Source: Anodontia alba (taxonomy: Eukaryota > Mollusca > Bivalvia > Lucinida > Lucinidae). Taken from it: 64,000 nucleotides of DNA. The DNA is taken from assembly GCA_964016985.1 (NCBI GenBank), contig OZ024823.1:133382112-133446111 (forward strand), given 5' to 3'. Below the pieces are notes generated by a model, which saw nothing but the letters and a program-made list of their open reading frames with translations, ran no database searches and was not told the DNA's origin. Position numbers and translations under genes: made by a program. Below are positions 29,476 through 40,442 of this stretch, piece by piece. Every line of letters starts with the position of its first letter. Within the stretch, counting starts at the first letter, position 1.

Positions 29476-30026
29476 CCATCTGACAGTGGCTTTTCAGTTT
29501 CTCTCACTGTATTGGAAATTGTATGAAACTTTATCTTCAGAAGTACATACTTCAGTAGACTTTTAATACAAAAATCTAAAATTGAAAAAAAAAAAAAATC
29601 AAAAAAAATCTAGAGATTCGAAACTTGCCACACCTGTCTTGACCAGTAATGCGGTGTGTCTGTGTGGTTGGGTTGATCTACTAAAATATTTTATATTGTT
29701 GAACAAAGTTTACTTTCTTCTCTCTTGAGTACCTGTGCTTTAAACACTACAGATCATAAGATATATGAGGCTGGACCAGGAAACCACAAAAGGATAGGTT
29801 GTCAGTTAATTATGCAGTGTTACTAGGCCTATAATTTGAGACTATTAACAGGGCTATCACTATATATATTTTATGGGTAGACCTCACTAATAATGGCAAG
29901 GTGTAGGATATCCTAAAGTTAGGTCAGGTTGTCACTCCAGAAACATTCCTCCTTTCTTATCAAAGCCTCTTTGATAGGCCACTGTGACATTGTTACATTG
30001 AAGTGCTGGATGCTGTTAGGAACAGT
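29476..30026. other. About 550 bp without recognised feature
   Basis: No long ORF; short A runs at 29586-29610. Confidence 0.4.
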
Positions 30027-30234
30027 TGTGTTTAAAGCGCCAAGCAAAATTTATAGCAGACGACATTCTAAATTTTTTTTTTGTGTTTTTTCAGAGAAAA
30101 CAAGTCTTGACATTTCATGTGAATCATCTGCCAAGCAGATGATTCACATGAAATGTCAAGACTTGTTTTCTCTGAAAAAAAAAAAAAAAAAAATGTTGTC
30201 TGCTGCAGTTGTGATTGGCGTTTATAAGTGTTAA
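30027..30234. mobile_element. MITE-B2 copy, very young-looking hairpin
   Basis: TTTAAAGCGCCAAGCAAAAT left, TGATTGGCGTTTATAAGTG right. The hairpin 30091-30178 (CAGAGAAAACAAGTCTTGAC and complement) is practically perfect over some 40 bp per arm. Confidence 0.8.
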
Positions 30235-30439
30235 CTCACTCAGAGAATTTAAAAAACATTTCGTAAATTAAAATAATAAACAGTTTGTAATAATTAAAGA
30301 TTAAAAAGTATGTTTGTAGGATTAATTAAGAAGACAGTTTCTTTTTACCTGTGGATTGAAATAGTATGTACATTTTGAAATTTCAGACATTGTAAACTAT
30401 TGCCTATGATAGGGTTGGAGGAGTTGTTAAGGCAGAGGT

Positions 30440-30600
30440 TTTCATATATAATTCTGGAATATTTTTTCAGTTTTCCATAAAAAATTATGTTGTGGGTACT
30501 CATAAGAAGCACCATGGAGAGCTGCTTCTAATTAGTACCCACAACATATGTTTTCATGGAGAAATATGAAAAATTATCTCAGAATTATCACCAAATGCTC
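30440..30600. mobile_element. MITE-E copy
   Basis: TTATGTTGTGGGTACTCATA / TTAGTACCCACAACATATGT arms around AGCACCATGGAGAGCTGCT. Confidence 0.65.
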
Positions 30601-30902
30601 TTCTTGCAGGAGTTATTTTTTTTTTTTTTTTTGTAGAAAAGTTTATATTGCTAATGGAAAATGAATGTATGTTTGTTTTCTTTCAAGATAAAATTTCATT
30701 TTTATGAGGCAAGAACAAAAAAGAAGAAAAGTTATCAGAATTTCCTGTTTTCCTACTAATGCATTAGGTAGATATCATTCTTTTCATGTTTTACAGATAT
30801 GAGCATTAGAACATTCTGAAGTAGACATTTTTGTGTCTTAAAATGTCATGCAGAGATCTTGTTAATAAAGTGAACAAAGGAACAAAATAAGGGAGGAATG
30901 TA

Positions 30903-31106
30903 CACCACAACCTCTTTATAACACTATTGTTAGGGTCCATAGCATAAACCGTGTTAGTTAAACAACAGTGTTATATCCAAACAAAAATGTATAGATTATT
31001 TATGGTCATTTTTCAATATAATCTATACATTTTTGGGATCCATCTTAGAACCGTGTTATATCCAAAACCGTGTTATAACGAACCGTGTTATAAAGAGGTT
31101 GAAATG
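30903..31106. mobile_element. MITE-G (pogo/Tigger-like), copy 1
   Basis: TA at 30901 and 31107; inverted ends CACAACCTCTTTATAACAC / GTGTTATAAAGAGGTTG. Subterminal CCGTGTTA repeats and an inner palindrome AAAATGTATAGATTAT / ATAATCTATACATTTT. No transposase. Confidence 0.8.
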
Positions 31107-31108
31107 TA

Positions 31109-31427
31109 GTCAGATATGAGTGACTGGATGTTAGCTGGAATTTAGTGTACTTATATCATGGTGTGGCTGTAGAGCACAGGATAGTTTAGTCTGCTTTTTT
31201 ATTTTGAAGCTAGGTATTTATTGTTTTGATTTTTACTGAATGATGATTGGTATAGTCAAGAAGTTTTATTAAAATCATATTCTCTTTTGATTATCAGGTT
31301 TCAGATCATTAATGTGTGTTGACTGGTTTCGTTAACTGATTGGTTTAATAAGTTTACCAAATGCTTTTTAGATTCTGAAGCTTATAAGTAAGTAGGTAGA
31401 TATTAGAGGATTATAGATTTTATCAAA
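31109..31427. other. No gene or repeat recognised
   Basis: AT-rich spacer. Confidence 0.35.
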
Positions 31428-31635
31428 TTAACCCTTGTCCTGCTGAACCCGGATATACACTGTTTTGCAAACAGTGTAGATCCAGATCAGTTGGCTTCTG
31501 AAGAAGCCAACTGATCTGGATCTGCACTGTTTGCCATGAAGTATGCAAATTTATAGCAACAATCTGGATCAAGTAACCTGATTGGTGAAAATTAGAAGTG
31601 GGTGTGGCGTCTTTATTCGGCAGGACAAGGGTTAA
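31428..31635 (+). mobile_element. MITE-A copy
   Basis: TTAA both sides; CCCTTGTCCTGCTGAACCC and CGGCAGGACAAGGG; hairpin 31469-31535. Confidence 0.85.
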
Positions 31636-31725
31636 AGTAACTTTTGATATATATGTTTATGCCATTTGAATAATAACAATGTACTGTAAGCCTGAATATT
31701 TGGACACTGCAGATAACTCATGGTA

Positions 31726-31935
31726 GGTCTCCTAACCTTTACCCCAAATCTGCTGTAGATGACATTTGATTTTTTTTTTATTATTATTATCATTTATCAC
31801 ATATGGTAAAGCTTGACATTTTTTGTAAGTCATCTGCCTAGCAGATGATTCACATTGAATGTCAAGGGTTATTTTCTCTGAAAAAAAAAAAAAAAAAAAG
31901 AAGTCATCTGCTTGAATTTCACTTGACATCATCAT
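31726..31935. mobile_element. Degenerate MITE-B2
   Basis: CTGCTGTAGATGACATTTGA, stem AAGCTTGACATTTTTTGTAA / GATTCACATTGAATGTCAAG, then an A run at 31880-31898. Termini eroded. Confidence 0.55.
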
Positions 31936-31948
31936 ATCAGTATTGTTT

Positions 31949-32045
31949 TTTAACCCATTTTAGTCAGGAAACCCCCAAAAGGGTATACAAACAGTGTAGA
32001 TCCAGATCAGATATCTGATCAGATTCTACACAGAATACAGGAATT
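31949..32045 (-). mobile_element. MITE-H end fragment
   Basis: TTAACCCATTTTAGTCAGGA, AAAGGGTATACAAACAGTGT, then palindrome GATCAGATATCTGATC; the rest is missing. Confidence 0.55.
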
Positions 32046-32299
32046 TCCATAAAACATAGTAATAATGAATACTAACCAGACACCCTGCTGTTGGTAATAG
32101 ACCCATCCAAGAGTTGTGGTAGAAATTCACTCTTCCTAAATGGGTGAAATTTCTAAAATATTTGAAAAAAAAAAAAAAAAAAAAATCCTAATCAACTGTA
32201 TTTAATATTTGCTTTATTTCATATTCTTGTCAAAATTCATCCCTTGAAATTAACTAATAATTACAAAGGACACAACATTTAGGAATGGTATTTGTCTCA

Positions 32300-32377
32300 A
32301 TATTGGACACTTCACATCTTACCATACTTATGCTGAAACTTGAACAAGTCTGTTTGACTACTTAGCATAGTCTATCA
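32300..32377. mobile_element. MITE-C left-end fragment
   Basis: CAATATTGGACACTTCACAT, CTTACCATACTTATGCTG, CTTGAACAAGTC; interrupted by the MITE-E that follows. Confidence 0.5.
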
Positions 32378-32545
32378 AGTAAATAATTTTCTTATTTCTC
32401 GACGAAAACATATGTTGTAGGTAGTCATTAGAAGCGCCTCGATGATGCGCTTCTAATGAATACCCACAAAATATGTTTTCATCGAGAAATAAGAAAAATA
32501 TAGATACTTTTTGGTTGAAAAAAGCGCCTTATCAAGAGCTATGCT
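32378..32545. mobile_element. MITE-E copy
   Basis: Stem TATTTCTCGACGAAAACATA / TATGTTTTCATCGAGAAATA with AGAAGCGCCTCGATGATGCG turn; outer part TATCAAGAGCTATGCTTA. Confidence 0.7.
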
Positions 32546-33139
32546 TAGTGAATTACATGTATGTCTTAAATGTTCTGACAGAATGGCAAGCTATGTAGAG
32601 CATAATGAAACTTACAAACTGGTGCATATTTCCCATACTCTTTGGTCTGTGCCAACCAAAATTTGGTGTAGTACAGCTCATGTGGTAATTCAAAAGTACA
32701 TGGAGGTCACTGCAACCTTATATTCCCCTTTGAGCTACATTACAGAAAGACTTGTCCTAGACATATTCTCTTTGGCCTAACCTAATCAAATTTGTATGCA
32801 TGCTTCATGTGTAGGGCACTCTAGGTTGCTTTGCAATACTTTATTTTGTTTATGCTACACTGTGGGAATAGTTTTAAATTAATATTTCTAATCATTCTTG
32901 AAGTAATTCATAGTCCAATTGAAGTAACTGGTTTGCCATGAATATTCAAAATGAGATGATTTACACCCCCTCCCCACAACCCCCAATGTAAGTACCAGGG
33001 TTTTCATTATTTAAATCAGGATTGCCTTTCTGTTTGGCCTTGGTTGGTATAGACTCAAAAGGTTTTGTGTGGTAAAATATGATATGAATTTATATAAGTG
33101 TAAGTAGCTAAATAGTCGAATATTGCAATATAACCATTA
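32546..33139. other. About 600 bp without recognised feature
   Basis: Short ORFs only; a C-rich patch at 32965-32990. Confidence 0.4.
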
Positions 33140-33385
33140 ATAACTAAATATTTGGACATTATATTAAACACCATGCCTATTGTAAATTCTGAATAAGTTC
33201 ATTTGACTACCTCTGATATTTCTAAAAATTGTTGGCTAAATCAAATTAGCAATTTGGTCAGGGTCTGCACTATCTAATCAAATTTGCAGACCCTGAATAA
33301 ACTACTAGTGTCATGTAGGTCTTTTACTGTTTGCTGAAACATGTCTGTCAAATATTTTTTGGTATATGCAGTATCTACTGTAATG
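33140..33385. mobile_element. Degenerate MITE-C
   Basis: AACTAAATATTTGGACATTA, GTTCATTTGACTACCTCTGA, GTCAGGGTCTGCACTATCTA. The hairpin has diverged to GGTCAGGGTCTGCA / TGCAGACCCTGA. Confidence 0.45.
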
Positions 33386-33620
33386 AGATCTGACTGCACA
33401 GATTGAAAGGAATAGATAAATGCTATTTCTGTTGCATGGCAATTTTAGGGAACAGACATGTTATCACCAGAGATAATTTTTATCAGACACATATTTACAA
33501 AATATTAAAATATCTTGTTAGTTTGCATGGAAGATTAAGAGATTTTGCTGAGTTAAGCTTTCTGGTTAGCATAAGCTAAATTTGCAAAGATTTCTGAACT
33601 GCCATGTAATCTTAAGAGTA

Positions 33621-33839
33621 AGAACCCTTGTCCTACTGAATCCAGAAATGCCCTGCCTCTACAAACAGTGTAGATCTAGATCAGTTGGATTCTGAAGAAG
33701 AAGCCAGCTGATCTTGATCTTGGGGCTGTTTGTTATTAAGTATGTGAATTTGTATCAACAACCTGGGTTAAGTAATCTGATTGGCTGACAATTAGAAATG
33801 GGCATGGCATCTTAATTTATTCAGCATGGCAAGGGTTAA
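33621..33839 (+). mobile_element. MITE-A copy
   Basis: Left AGAACCCTTGTCCTACTGAA (TTAA eroded), right CAGCATGGCAAGGGTTAA. Core diverged (TAGATCTAGATCAGTTGGAT). Confidence 0.7.
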
Positions 33840-34144
33840 AGGCTCCATATTCCTAAAAAATAGACAGTTTATTATCCAAGAAAGTTTTAATAAATTGATA
33901 TATGAGCCAGCACATGACAAAACCTACAAAATGGTATGTGCACCCAGTGAAGACTCAGATCAGCCTGGGCATCCACCTAGTCTGATCAAAGTCTGCTGTG
34001 CACCCAATAGGTAGCTAAGGACCGAAACTTCCTTCGTGCGGACAGCGAAGACTCTGATCAGACTTGGCGGCTGCCCAGGCTGATCTGTGTCTTTTGCCAT
34101 TTTTATCACACCTGCTTGTAGCAGGGTGCGATATAGGCCTCCGA

Positions 34145-34820
34145 TTTTCTGTCCGTCCGTCCGTCCATCAGTCCGTCCGTCAGTCCGTCCGTCTGTCAAC
34201 ATTTATGTCGACGTTCGACATTTATGTCAAAGTTAGTATTCTAATCAACTACAAGACTAAACAACCATCAAACCTTGCATGAAACATCTCCCTGACTTCC
34301 TGACTTTGCAACGTAGGCGTCCGCTTTTCCGTATGTCTGTCCATTCGTCCGTCCGTCGGTCAACATTTATGTCGAAGTTCGACATTTATGTCAAAGTTAG
34401 TATTTTAATCAACTACAAGACTAAACAACCATCAAACCTTGCATGAAACATCTCCCTGATCTCCCGACTTTGCGACATAGGTGCCCACTTTTCCATTTGT
34501 CTGTCTGTTCGTCTGTCTGTCCATCTCTTAACAGTTCTTTTATGTCGAAGTTCGACATTTATGTCAAAGTTAGTATTCTAATCAACTACAAGACTAAACA
34601 ACCATCAAACCTTGTATGAAATATCTCCCTGACCTCCTGACTTTGCGACATAGGTGCCCGCTTTTCCATTCGTCTGTCCGTTCGTCCGTCCGTCTGTCTC
34701 TTAACAGTTCTGTTATGTCGAAGTTCGACATTTACGTCAAAGTTAGTATTCTGATCAACTACAATTCTACAACAACCATCATTCCTTGCATGACACATCT
34801 CCCTGACCTCCTGACTTGGC
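34145..34820. repeat. Tandem array T3, first block, about 170-bp monomers
   Basis: Four monomers, each with a GTCCGTCCGTC tract, ATGTCGAAGTTCGACATTTA, TGTCAAAGTTAGTATTCTAA and ACCATCAAACCTTGCATGAA. Confidence 0.85.
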
Positions 34821-35895
34821 AGATATGTTGACCCAGTGACCTTGACCTATATTTTGCGCTCCATTGACTTTGACACAATTTACGTTGACATTCCAGATCT
34901 TCTCAACTATAAGGCGTACAACTACCAAACCTTGCATAGTGCTTCTTCTAGATGTACAGACTTGGCAGGTACCTTGACCTGGTGACCTTGACCTATATTG
35001 CGCTCCAGTGACTTTGACATATTTTGCGCAGACGTTCGATATCTCCTCAACTATAAGGCCTACAACCACCAAACCTTGCAAAGTGCTTCTCCTCAATGTA
35101 CTGACTTAGCAGATACCTTGACCTAGTGACCTTGACCTATATTTTGGCTGCAGTGACTTTGACATAATTTACATCAACATTCCAGATCTCCTCAAGTGTA
35201 AGACCTCTAGCCACCAAACCTTGCATAGTGCTTCTCCTATATGTACTGACTTAACAGGTATCTTGACCCGGTGACCTTGACCTATATTTTGCGCTCCAGT
35301 GCCTTTTACACATTGTACGTCAACGTTCAATATCTCCTCAAGTATAAGGCCTACAACCATAAAACCTTGCATAGTGCTTCTCCTCAATGTACGGGCTCTG
35401 CAGGTTCCTTGACTGGGTGACCTTGACCTATATTTCACGCTCCATTGACTTTTACACCTTTTACGTCACCCTTCCATATGTCCTCAACTATAAGGCCTTC
35501 AACCACCAAACCTTATATAGCACTTCTTCTCGATGTACTGACTCGACAGGTACCTTGACCTGGTGACCTTGACCTATATTGTGCACTCCAGTGACTTTGA
35601 CACATTTTATATTGATGTTCAGTATCCCCTCAAATATAAGACCTACAACCACTAAACCTTGCATAGTGTTTCACCCCATTGCCCTGGCTTGGCAGGTACC
35701 TTGACCCAGTGACCTTGACCTATATTTGACACATTTTATGTTGATGTTTGATAACTCCTGAACTATAAGGCCTACAACCACCATACCTTGCATTGTGCTT
35801 CTCCTTGATGTACTGAATTAGCAGGTACCTTCACCCATGACCTTGACCTATATTTCATGCTCCAGTGACTTTTACACATTTTACGTCAACGTTCC
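34821..35895. repeat. Tandem array T3, second block, about 145-bp monomers
   Basis: Seven to eight monomers of TGACCTTGACCTATATTTT, CTCCAGTGACTTTGACACA, CTCCTCAACTATAAGGCCT, ACCACCAAACCTTGCATAGT. TGACCTTGACC occurs near 34837, 34983, 35127, 35271, 35418, 35563, 35710 and 35838. Confidence 0.9.
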
Positions 35896-36168
35896 ATTAT
35901 CATTGGGCTGTATGATACGAAAAGTCAGTGCTGAAGATATAGCCATTAGAGGGAATGGGACTGGCCTGGAATATATGTGCCCCACTAGGCACTTTGTCTA
36001 CATTTTTTCAACCCAGTTTTCCAAGTAAGCACTGCTAAGAATGAAATAAACTTATTTAATAACTACATTCTGATTGTGGCTCCTGTGACTTTTGCGCCAG
36101 CAGGTGCGATGACGCCTTCCGCGGAATTCTTGTATAGGTTTAAGTGTCATGTGCTGGCTCACATGGTA

Positions 36169-36380
36169 TTAACCCTTGTCTTGCTGAATAAATTAAGATG
36201 CCATGCCCATTTCTAATTCAGCCAATCAGATTACTTGATCCAGATTGTTGATATAAATTCACGTACTTAATGGCAAACAGTGCAGATCCAGATCAGTTGG
36301 CTTCTGAAGAAGCCAACTGATCTGGATATACACTATTTGCAAAGGCAGGGCATATCCAGGCTCAGCAGGACTAGGGTTAA
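36169..36380 (-). mobile_element. MITE-A copy
   Basis: TTAA both sides, eight bases after the T3 element's outer repeat; hairpin 36276-36340. Confidence 0.85.
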
Positions 36381-36388
36381 TACAAACA

Positions 36389-36602
36389 TAAAATGTGGCA
36401 CCTGACAGCCTGTAAAATTTCAGTTAGTCTCTCTTCTTGAACTGGATTGAAAATGAAATGTTTTTATTGTATCTCTGAATTAATGTTGCCAACTGCCAAC
36501 ATTAATTCAGAGATACGATAAAAAATCATTTCATTTTTGATCCACTTTTAAAACTAGAGATTAACTGAAATTTTACACGCTGTCAGATGCCCCATTTTAT
36601 GA
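36389..36602. mobile_element. Foldback element N, about 100-bp arms
   Basis: Almost the entire unit is one palindrome: TGGCACCTGACAGCCTGTAA ... AATTAATGTTGCC, AACT, then GCCAACATTAATTCAG ... TTTTACACGCTGTCAGATGC. No other copy seen here. Confidence 0.8.
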
Positions 36603-36734
36603 CTGTATTAATACCATATAACAATCTACTAAATCTTTCTTTGATAAAAATGACTATTTTTGAGGAATATGGAGCCTTTAAGAATATAATCCTTAAAGAA
36701 CTAAGCAAGCTTATAACAGATGAATTAAATCTTT

Positions 36735-36805
36735 TATTATTTTTCAGAGTAAATAAGCCTTATAGTTTTATGTGAATCATCTGCGTAGCGGATGATACAC
36801 GTGGG
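36735..36805. mobile_element. MITE-B2 stem fragment
   Basis: TTTTTCAGAGTAAATAAGCC, AGTTTTATGTGAATCATCTG then GCGGATGATACACGTG; the second arm is cut. Confidence 0.5.
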
Positions 36806-36997
36806 TACTGTGTATGCCCTAATTCCTTTCTATTCTTGTCCTAAAATGAACAATTCTATTTCAATTCTATTTGACTACCTGTTGATGCATCTTAAAACTG
36901 CTGGATGAATGGCAGTGTAGACACTGATCAGATGCTGCATTCTCTGTTGTCTGATCTGGGACTACAGTATTCGCTGAGGTATTTAAGGTAAATATAG
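36806..36997. mobile_element. MITE-C copy
   Basis: GTATGCCCTAATTCCTTTCT, CTGGATGAATGGCAGTGTAG, GTTGTCTGATCTGGGACTAC, ending TATTTAAGGTAAATATAGTA. Confidence 0.6.
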
Positions 36998-37056
36998 TAC
37001 TCATTAGAAGTGGCTCGGTGAGGTGCTTTTAATGAGTACCCACAACACATGTTTAT
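36998..37056. mobile_element. MITE-E core fragment
   Basis: TCATTAGAAGTGGCTCGGTG / AATGAGTACCCACAACACAT; half the stem is gone. Confidence 0.5.
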
Positions 37057-37258
37057 TGTCATACCTGCTTAAGCAAGCAGGTTCAATAAAGGCATCTGAT
37101 TTTCTGTTAATCCATTCATCTGTCTACCATCTGTTGATCAACATTTGTGACCACCCTAGTATTCAAGTCCTTTTCTGGATAGCTATTACACCAACAATCA
37201 TCATGCTTGGCAAACAATGTGGCATCAATTTATGACCATGACCTATTTTTCACGGTCT

Positions 37259-37502
37259 GGGCCCAGTTGTTCAAAGCATCGTTAGCTTAACGAGCTCGTT
37301 AAGGGTCATTTCGTTGACTGTTTTAGCAGATTCAATATACAATATTATGATATTTTTTGCTGAAAAAATGTTAGTAGCTTTTGCAATGCAAAAGCTACTC
37401 ACATTTTTTCAGCAAAAACTTTCAGCATATACGCTTATCACTTGATCTAAATTTTAACGAATCATTAACTAACGACATCGTTAGCTTTGAACAACTGGGC
37501 CC
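37259..37502. mobile_element. MITE-F, copy 1
   Basis: Inverted ends GGGCCCAGTTGTTCAAAGC / CTTTGAACAACTGGGCCC; subterminal AACGA repeats; inner palindrome GTAGCTTTTGCAATGCAAAA / GCTACTCACATTTTTTCAGC. Superfamily uncertain. Confidence 0.85.
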
Positions 37503-37955
37503 TGATCATGGGTGAGACCATTTTTTAATAACTATTGCACCTACATAATCATCTTACTTGGCATACTCTTTCTTCCTAACAAGGACTCAAACAATGCAGC
37601 ATCATTTTATGACAATGGCCTATTTTTCAGGATTGAATGACTTTGCCATTATTTACATCAACACCTACAATCATCCAACTGGGCATGTGCTTTTTCTCTT
37701 CACATGAACTCAAATACTGCCGTGTCATTGTATAACCCTGACCTATATTTCATGGTTGAATAACTTAGTCAATTTTTTTCATCAACCCCAGCATATTATG
37801 AGCCTGACCTATATTTTATGGTCTGATGACTTTGTCATTTTTTTTTACATCAACTGTAGCATTCAACTCTATTTCTGATTACTCATATGACCTACAATCA
37901 TCAAACCTGGTATAAACTTCCTCACCAACAGGAACTCAAACACTGTAGTATCATT

Positions 37956-38172
37956 TTAACCCATTGTAGACTGAATAGACTCTCTCAAACTATATATTGG
38001 AAGAGTCAAATTTTAGGCATGTCCGGCTATGAGAATACATATTCCTAGAGAAAAATGGCTAAACTATTTGCAAACAGTGGAGACCCTGATCAGACGCCAC
38101 ATTCTGTGGTGTCTGAGCTGGGTCTGCACTGTTTGCCAAGTACCCTTTTACTTCCAGACTACAGTGGGTTAA
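37956..38172. mobile_element. MITE-H copy
   Basis: TTAA both sides; CCCATTGTAGACTGAATAGA and CAGACTACAGTGGG; stem GATCAGACGCCACATTCTGT / GTGTCTGAGCTGGGTCTGC. Confidence 0.8.
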
Positions 38173-38464
38173 GCCCATGACCTACATAGCACTGTGTGAG
38201 TGAGTCCAGTGGCTTTGCTACTCTTTACTTGAATTTTAATTCCTTCATTATACTGACAGGCACTGGCAGGTTTGACACCACTTTCTGTGGAATTTTTATA
38301 TATGTATGGAAAACTGGAGAAAATTATCTCAGAATTATCTTTAGATACTCCTCTCTAACAAATCCTCTCATAATGATGGTGAGACATATGCTTGAAAGGA
38401 TGCAGTATAATTTAAGATAGTGGTAACTTTTGTGGTTATGAGCTTGACAGATTAACAAAAAAAT

Positions 38465-38685
38465 GGCTGGACCTTAGGATGTTGGTCATGGTCAGGTTGC
38501 AAAAATATAATAAACAATGGTAAACCATGTATCTTTTAGAACATCTGGTTTTGGAATATAAACTTTTAAAAAACTTTTTTTAAACTTAATATATTGTTTG
38601 TTGACCTTTTGTGTTGTGGAATGTTTTTTTTTTTTTCTGTTTCTTTACAGTAAGGGTCAGTGACTGGGCTGTTACCTTAATTAAA
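38465..38685 (+). repeat. Repeat L, copy 2
   Basis: GGACCTTAGGATGTTGGTCA, TATTGTTTGTTGACCTTTTG, TAAGGGTCAGTGACTGGGCT as in copy 1, with an extra 62-bp segment (38507-38568) that recurs inverted at 39087. Confidence 0.65.
38507..38568 (+). repeat. 62-bp inverted repeat, left arm
   Basis: Matches the complement of 39087-39148 at 61 of 62 positions (AACAATGG versus AATAATGG). Confidence 0.9.
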
Positions 38686-38692
38686 CCTAACA

Positions 38693-38895
38693 ATTAACAT
38701 ACTGAGTAAAAACTTCAGCAGATGACATTTTTATAGCTTTCTTATCTTTCCCAGAAACAGGATTTGACATTTCATAAAAATTGTTCCATTGAAGACTATT
38801 TGCATAAAATGTCAAATCTTATTTTCTGGGAAAAATAAGAAAAATGTCATCAGTTTGTCATCTGCTGAATTATTATCCAGCATGCTAAGTGTTAA
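38693..38895. mobile_element. MITE-D copy
   Basis: TTAA both sides; CATACTGAGTAAAAACTTCA left, CAGCATGCTAAGTG right; hairpin GACATTTCATAAAAATTGTT / GACTATTTGCATAAAATGTC. Confidence 0.75.
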
Positions 38896-38974
38896 ATAAT
38901 TAATTGGAAACCACCTGTCACTCCACCCACGCACCCCCCCCTGTACACCTCCATATACCAGAAAAAAATATACC

Positions 38975-39075
<101 letters not shown>

Positions 39076-39086
39076 GTGGGCGATGA

Positions 39087-39148
39087 TAAAAGTTTATATT
39101 CCAAAACCAGATGTTCTAAAAGATACATGGTTTACCATTATTTATTAT
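39087..39148 (-). repeat. 62-bp inverted repeat, right arm
   Basis: Complement of 38507-38568; the two arms enclose a MITE-D and the TA microsatellite. Confidence 0.9.
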
Positions 39149-39324
39149 AAGACCATTCTGGTTATAAGATCTCTGACATATTGTTTGGTGAAGAAATATT
39201 AACATAGGCCAGAAACATAAACCATACCCTCTCTGGATACTGGGTTAATGTGTTCTCTAATTATTATAACAATAATCATTCTTTTTCTCTGCTAGATCAT
39301 CACCTTTTTTCCATAGGGAGCCAT

Positions 39325-39565
39325 AGATTCAGATAAGGCACCTTTTCCAGCCGAAAATACTGATCTTTTTCTTATTTCTCCATGAAAATATATTTTGTGG
39401 TACACATTAGAAGTGCCTCATTGAGGCACTTCTAATGAGTACCACAACATATGTTTTCATGGAGAAATAAGAAAAAGATCAGTATTTTTCGGCTGGAAAT
39501 GAGTACCACAACATATGTTTTCATGAAAGAAGAAAAATATTATTTGGATCAATACTCTGGGGCTA
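39325..39565. mobile_element. MITE-E copy with duplicated arm
   Basis: Perfect hairpin 39339-39497 (GAAAATACTGATCTTTTTCT to AGAAAAAGATCAGTATTTTC), then a second copy of one arm (ATGAGTACCACAACATATGT) at 39500-39535. Confidence 0.75.
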
Positions 39566-39773
39566 TGGTGGGCCACAGGTAACTTTCTGTTCAACTTGGT
39601 TAACCCGTTAATGTGCAGTGGACTCTTATGCCTCACTCTTTGCACAGACCCATTTTCAATTTTAGGGGCGTCAGGTTTTGTTTTTTTTTATTATTAATAA
39701 TTTTACAGAAATTCTTGTTTTATCTTGGGTCTGGATCTGGGTCTGTACTGGGTACCTAGGTTCAAATTTAGGA

Positions 39774-39950
39774 CATTGAATTTCAGCAGACCACAAATAC
39801 ATTATGCTTTTTTTCCCCCAGAAAATAGGATTTGGTATTGAATGTTAATTGAAATGTCAAGCCCTATTTTCTCAGAACTTTTTTTTTGATAAAAAAAAAA
39901 ATAATAAAAATCTCACCTACGGATATTTTTTTTTCGTGCAGAGCATTAAT
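39774..39950. mobile_element. Degenerate MITE-D/B2 remnant
   Basis: TTTCAGCAGACCACAAATAC, CCCAGAAAATAGGATTTGGT, GAAATGTCAAGCCCTATTTT; ends unclear. Confidence 0.45.
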
Positions 39951-40159
39951 AAGTGGTTGCTATGGCGATTGTGCATTATACTGTGGTCAAGGTCATAGAC
40001 CGTCAAAACTTTGTTAGCTTCCTTTGATAGATATTGCCAGTTTACTGAATCAATAGATACTATAGAATATATCAACAAACAGAGAAGGTCCTGATCAGAC
40101 TGCACAAATATGAAGTTTGAACTAGTCCTACACTGTTGACATAGGACATAGGACATTTG

Positions 40160-40400
40160 GCGGGCCCCCGTAGCCTAGTGGATAAGAGAGTTGACTCTTA
40201 ATCCATTAGGTTTCTCACCGCTGTGGTTCGAGCCTCGCTCGGGTCATATGTGGGAAAGCCAAGTTCTGCTTACAGATGGTCAGGTGGTCTTTCTCCGGGT
40301 TCTCCGGTTTTCGCCCACCTTCGATGAACGATCGGCTCGATATAAGTGAAATATTCTTGAAAGGGCCGTAAAACCCAAATCCAAAAAAAAAAAACAAAAA
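40160..40400 (+). mobile_element. tRNA-derived SINE family 2, full length
   Basis: A-box-like TAGCCTAGTGGATAAGAGAG, B-box GTGGTTCGAGCCTCGC, body GGTCAGGTGGTCTTTCTCCG and GATCGGCTCGATATAAGTGA, tail GGGCCGTAAAACCCAAATCC plus an A-rich run. A truncated copy with target duplication lies at 22290-22445. Confidence 0.85.
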
Positions 40401-40442
40401 AAAACAAAAAAAAAAACATAGGACATTTTTCTTATGAAAAAT

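Larger units (their letters stand above)
33903..36161. mobile_element. Inverted-repeat-bounded element carrying array T3
   Basis: A 17-bp exact inverted pair, TGAGCCAGCACATGACA (33903-33919) and TGTCATGTGCTGGCTCA (36145-36161). The left arm has GACTCAGATCAGCCTGGGCA and TGATCAGACTTGGCGG. An inner unit with its own ends (ACCTGCTTGTAGCAGGGTGC at about 34110; GCGCCAGCAGGTGCGATGAC at about 36094) holds the tandem array, so an array unit probably inserted into an older TIR element. Confidence 0.7.
37058..38310. repeat. Array element T5, interrupted by MITE-F and MITE-H
   Basis: Head CATACCTGCTTAAGCAAGCA, tail TGGCAGGTTTGACACCACTT and TGTGGAATTTTTATA parallel the T3 unit. Monomers carry TGACCTATATTTCATGGTTG or variants, CAATCATCAAACCTGG and CCAACAGGAACTCAAACACT. 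Confidence 0.65.

Noticed and set aside
34586..35438. Several minus-strand ORFs of 70-105 codons in array T3
   Set aside because: Monomer repeats read in one frame; units differ by indels and no conserved protein is evident.
33903..36161. CRISPR-like array
   Set aside because: Direct tandem monomers of 145-170 bp without unique spacers, in a eukaryotic setting.
40160..40240. Possible tRNA gene
   Set aside because: A and B boxes are present, but the sequence continues into a SINE body with poly(A) tail and a second truncated copy exists; no clean cloverleaf was worked out.
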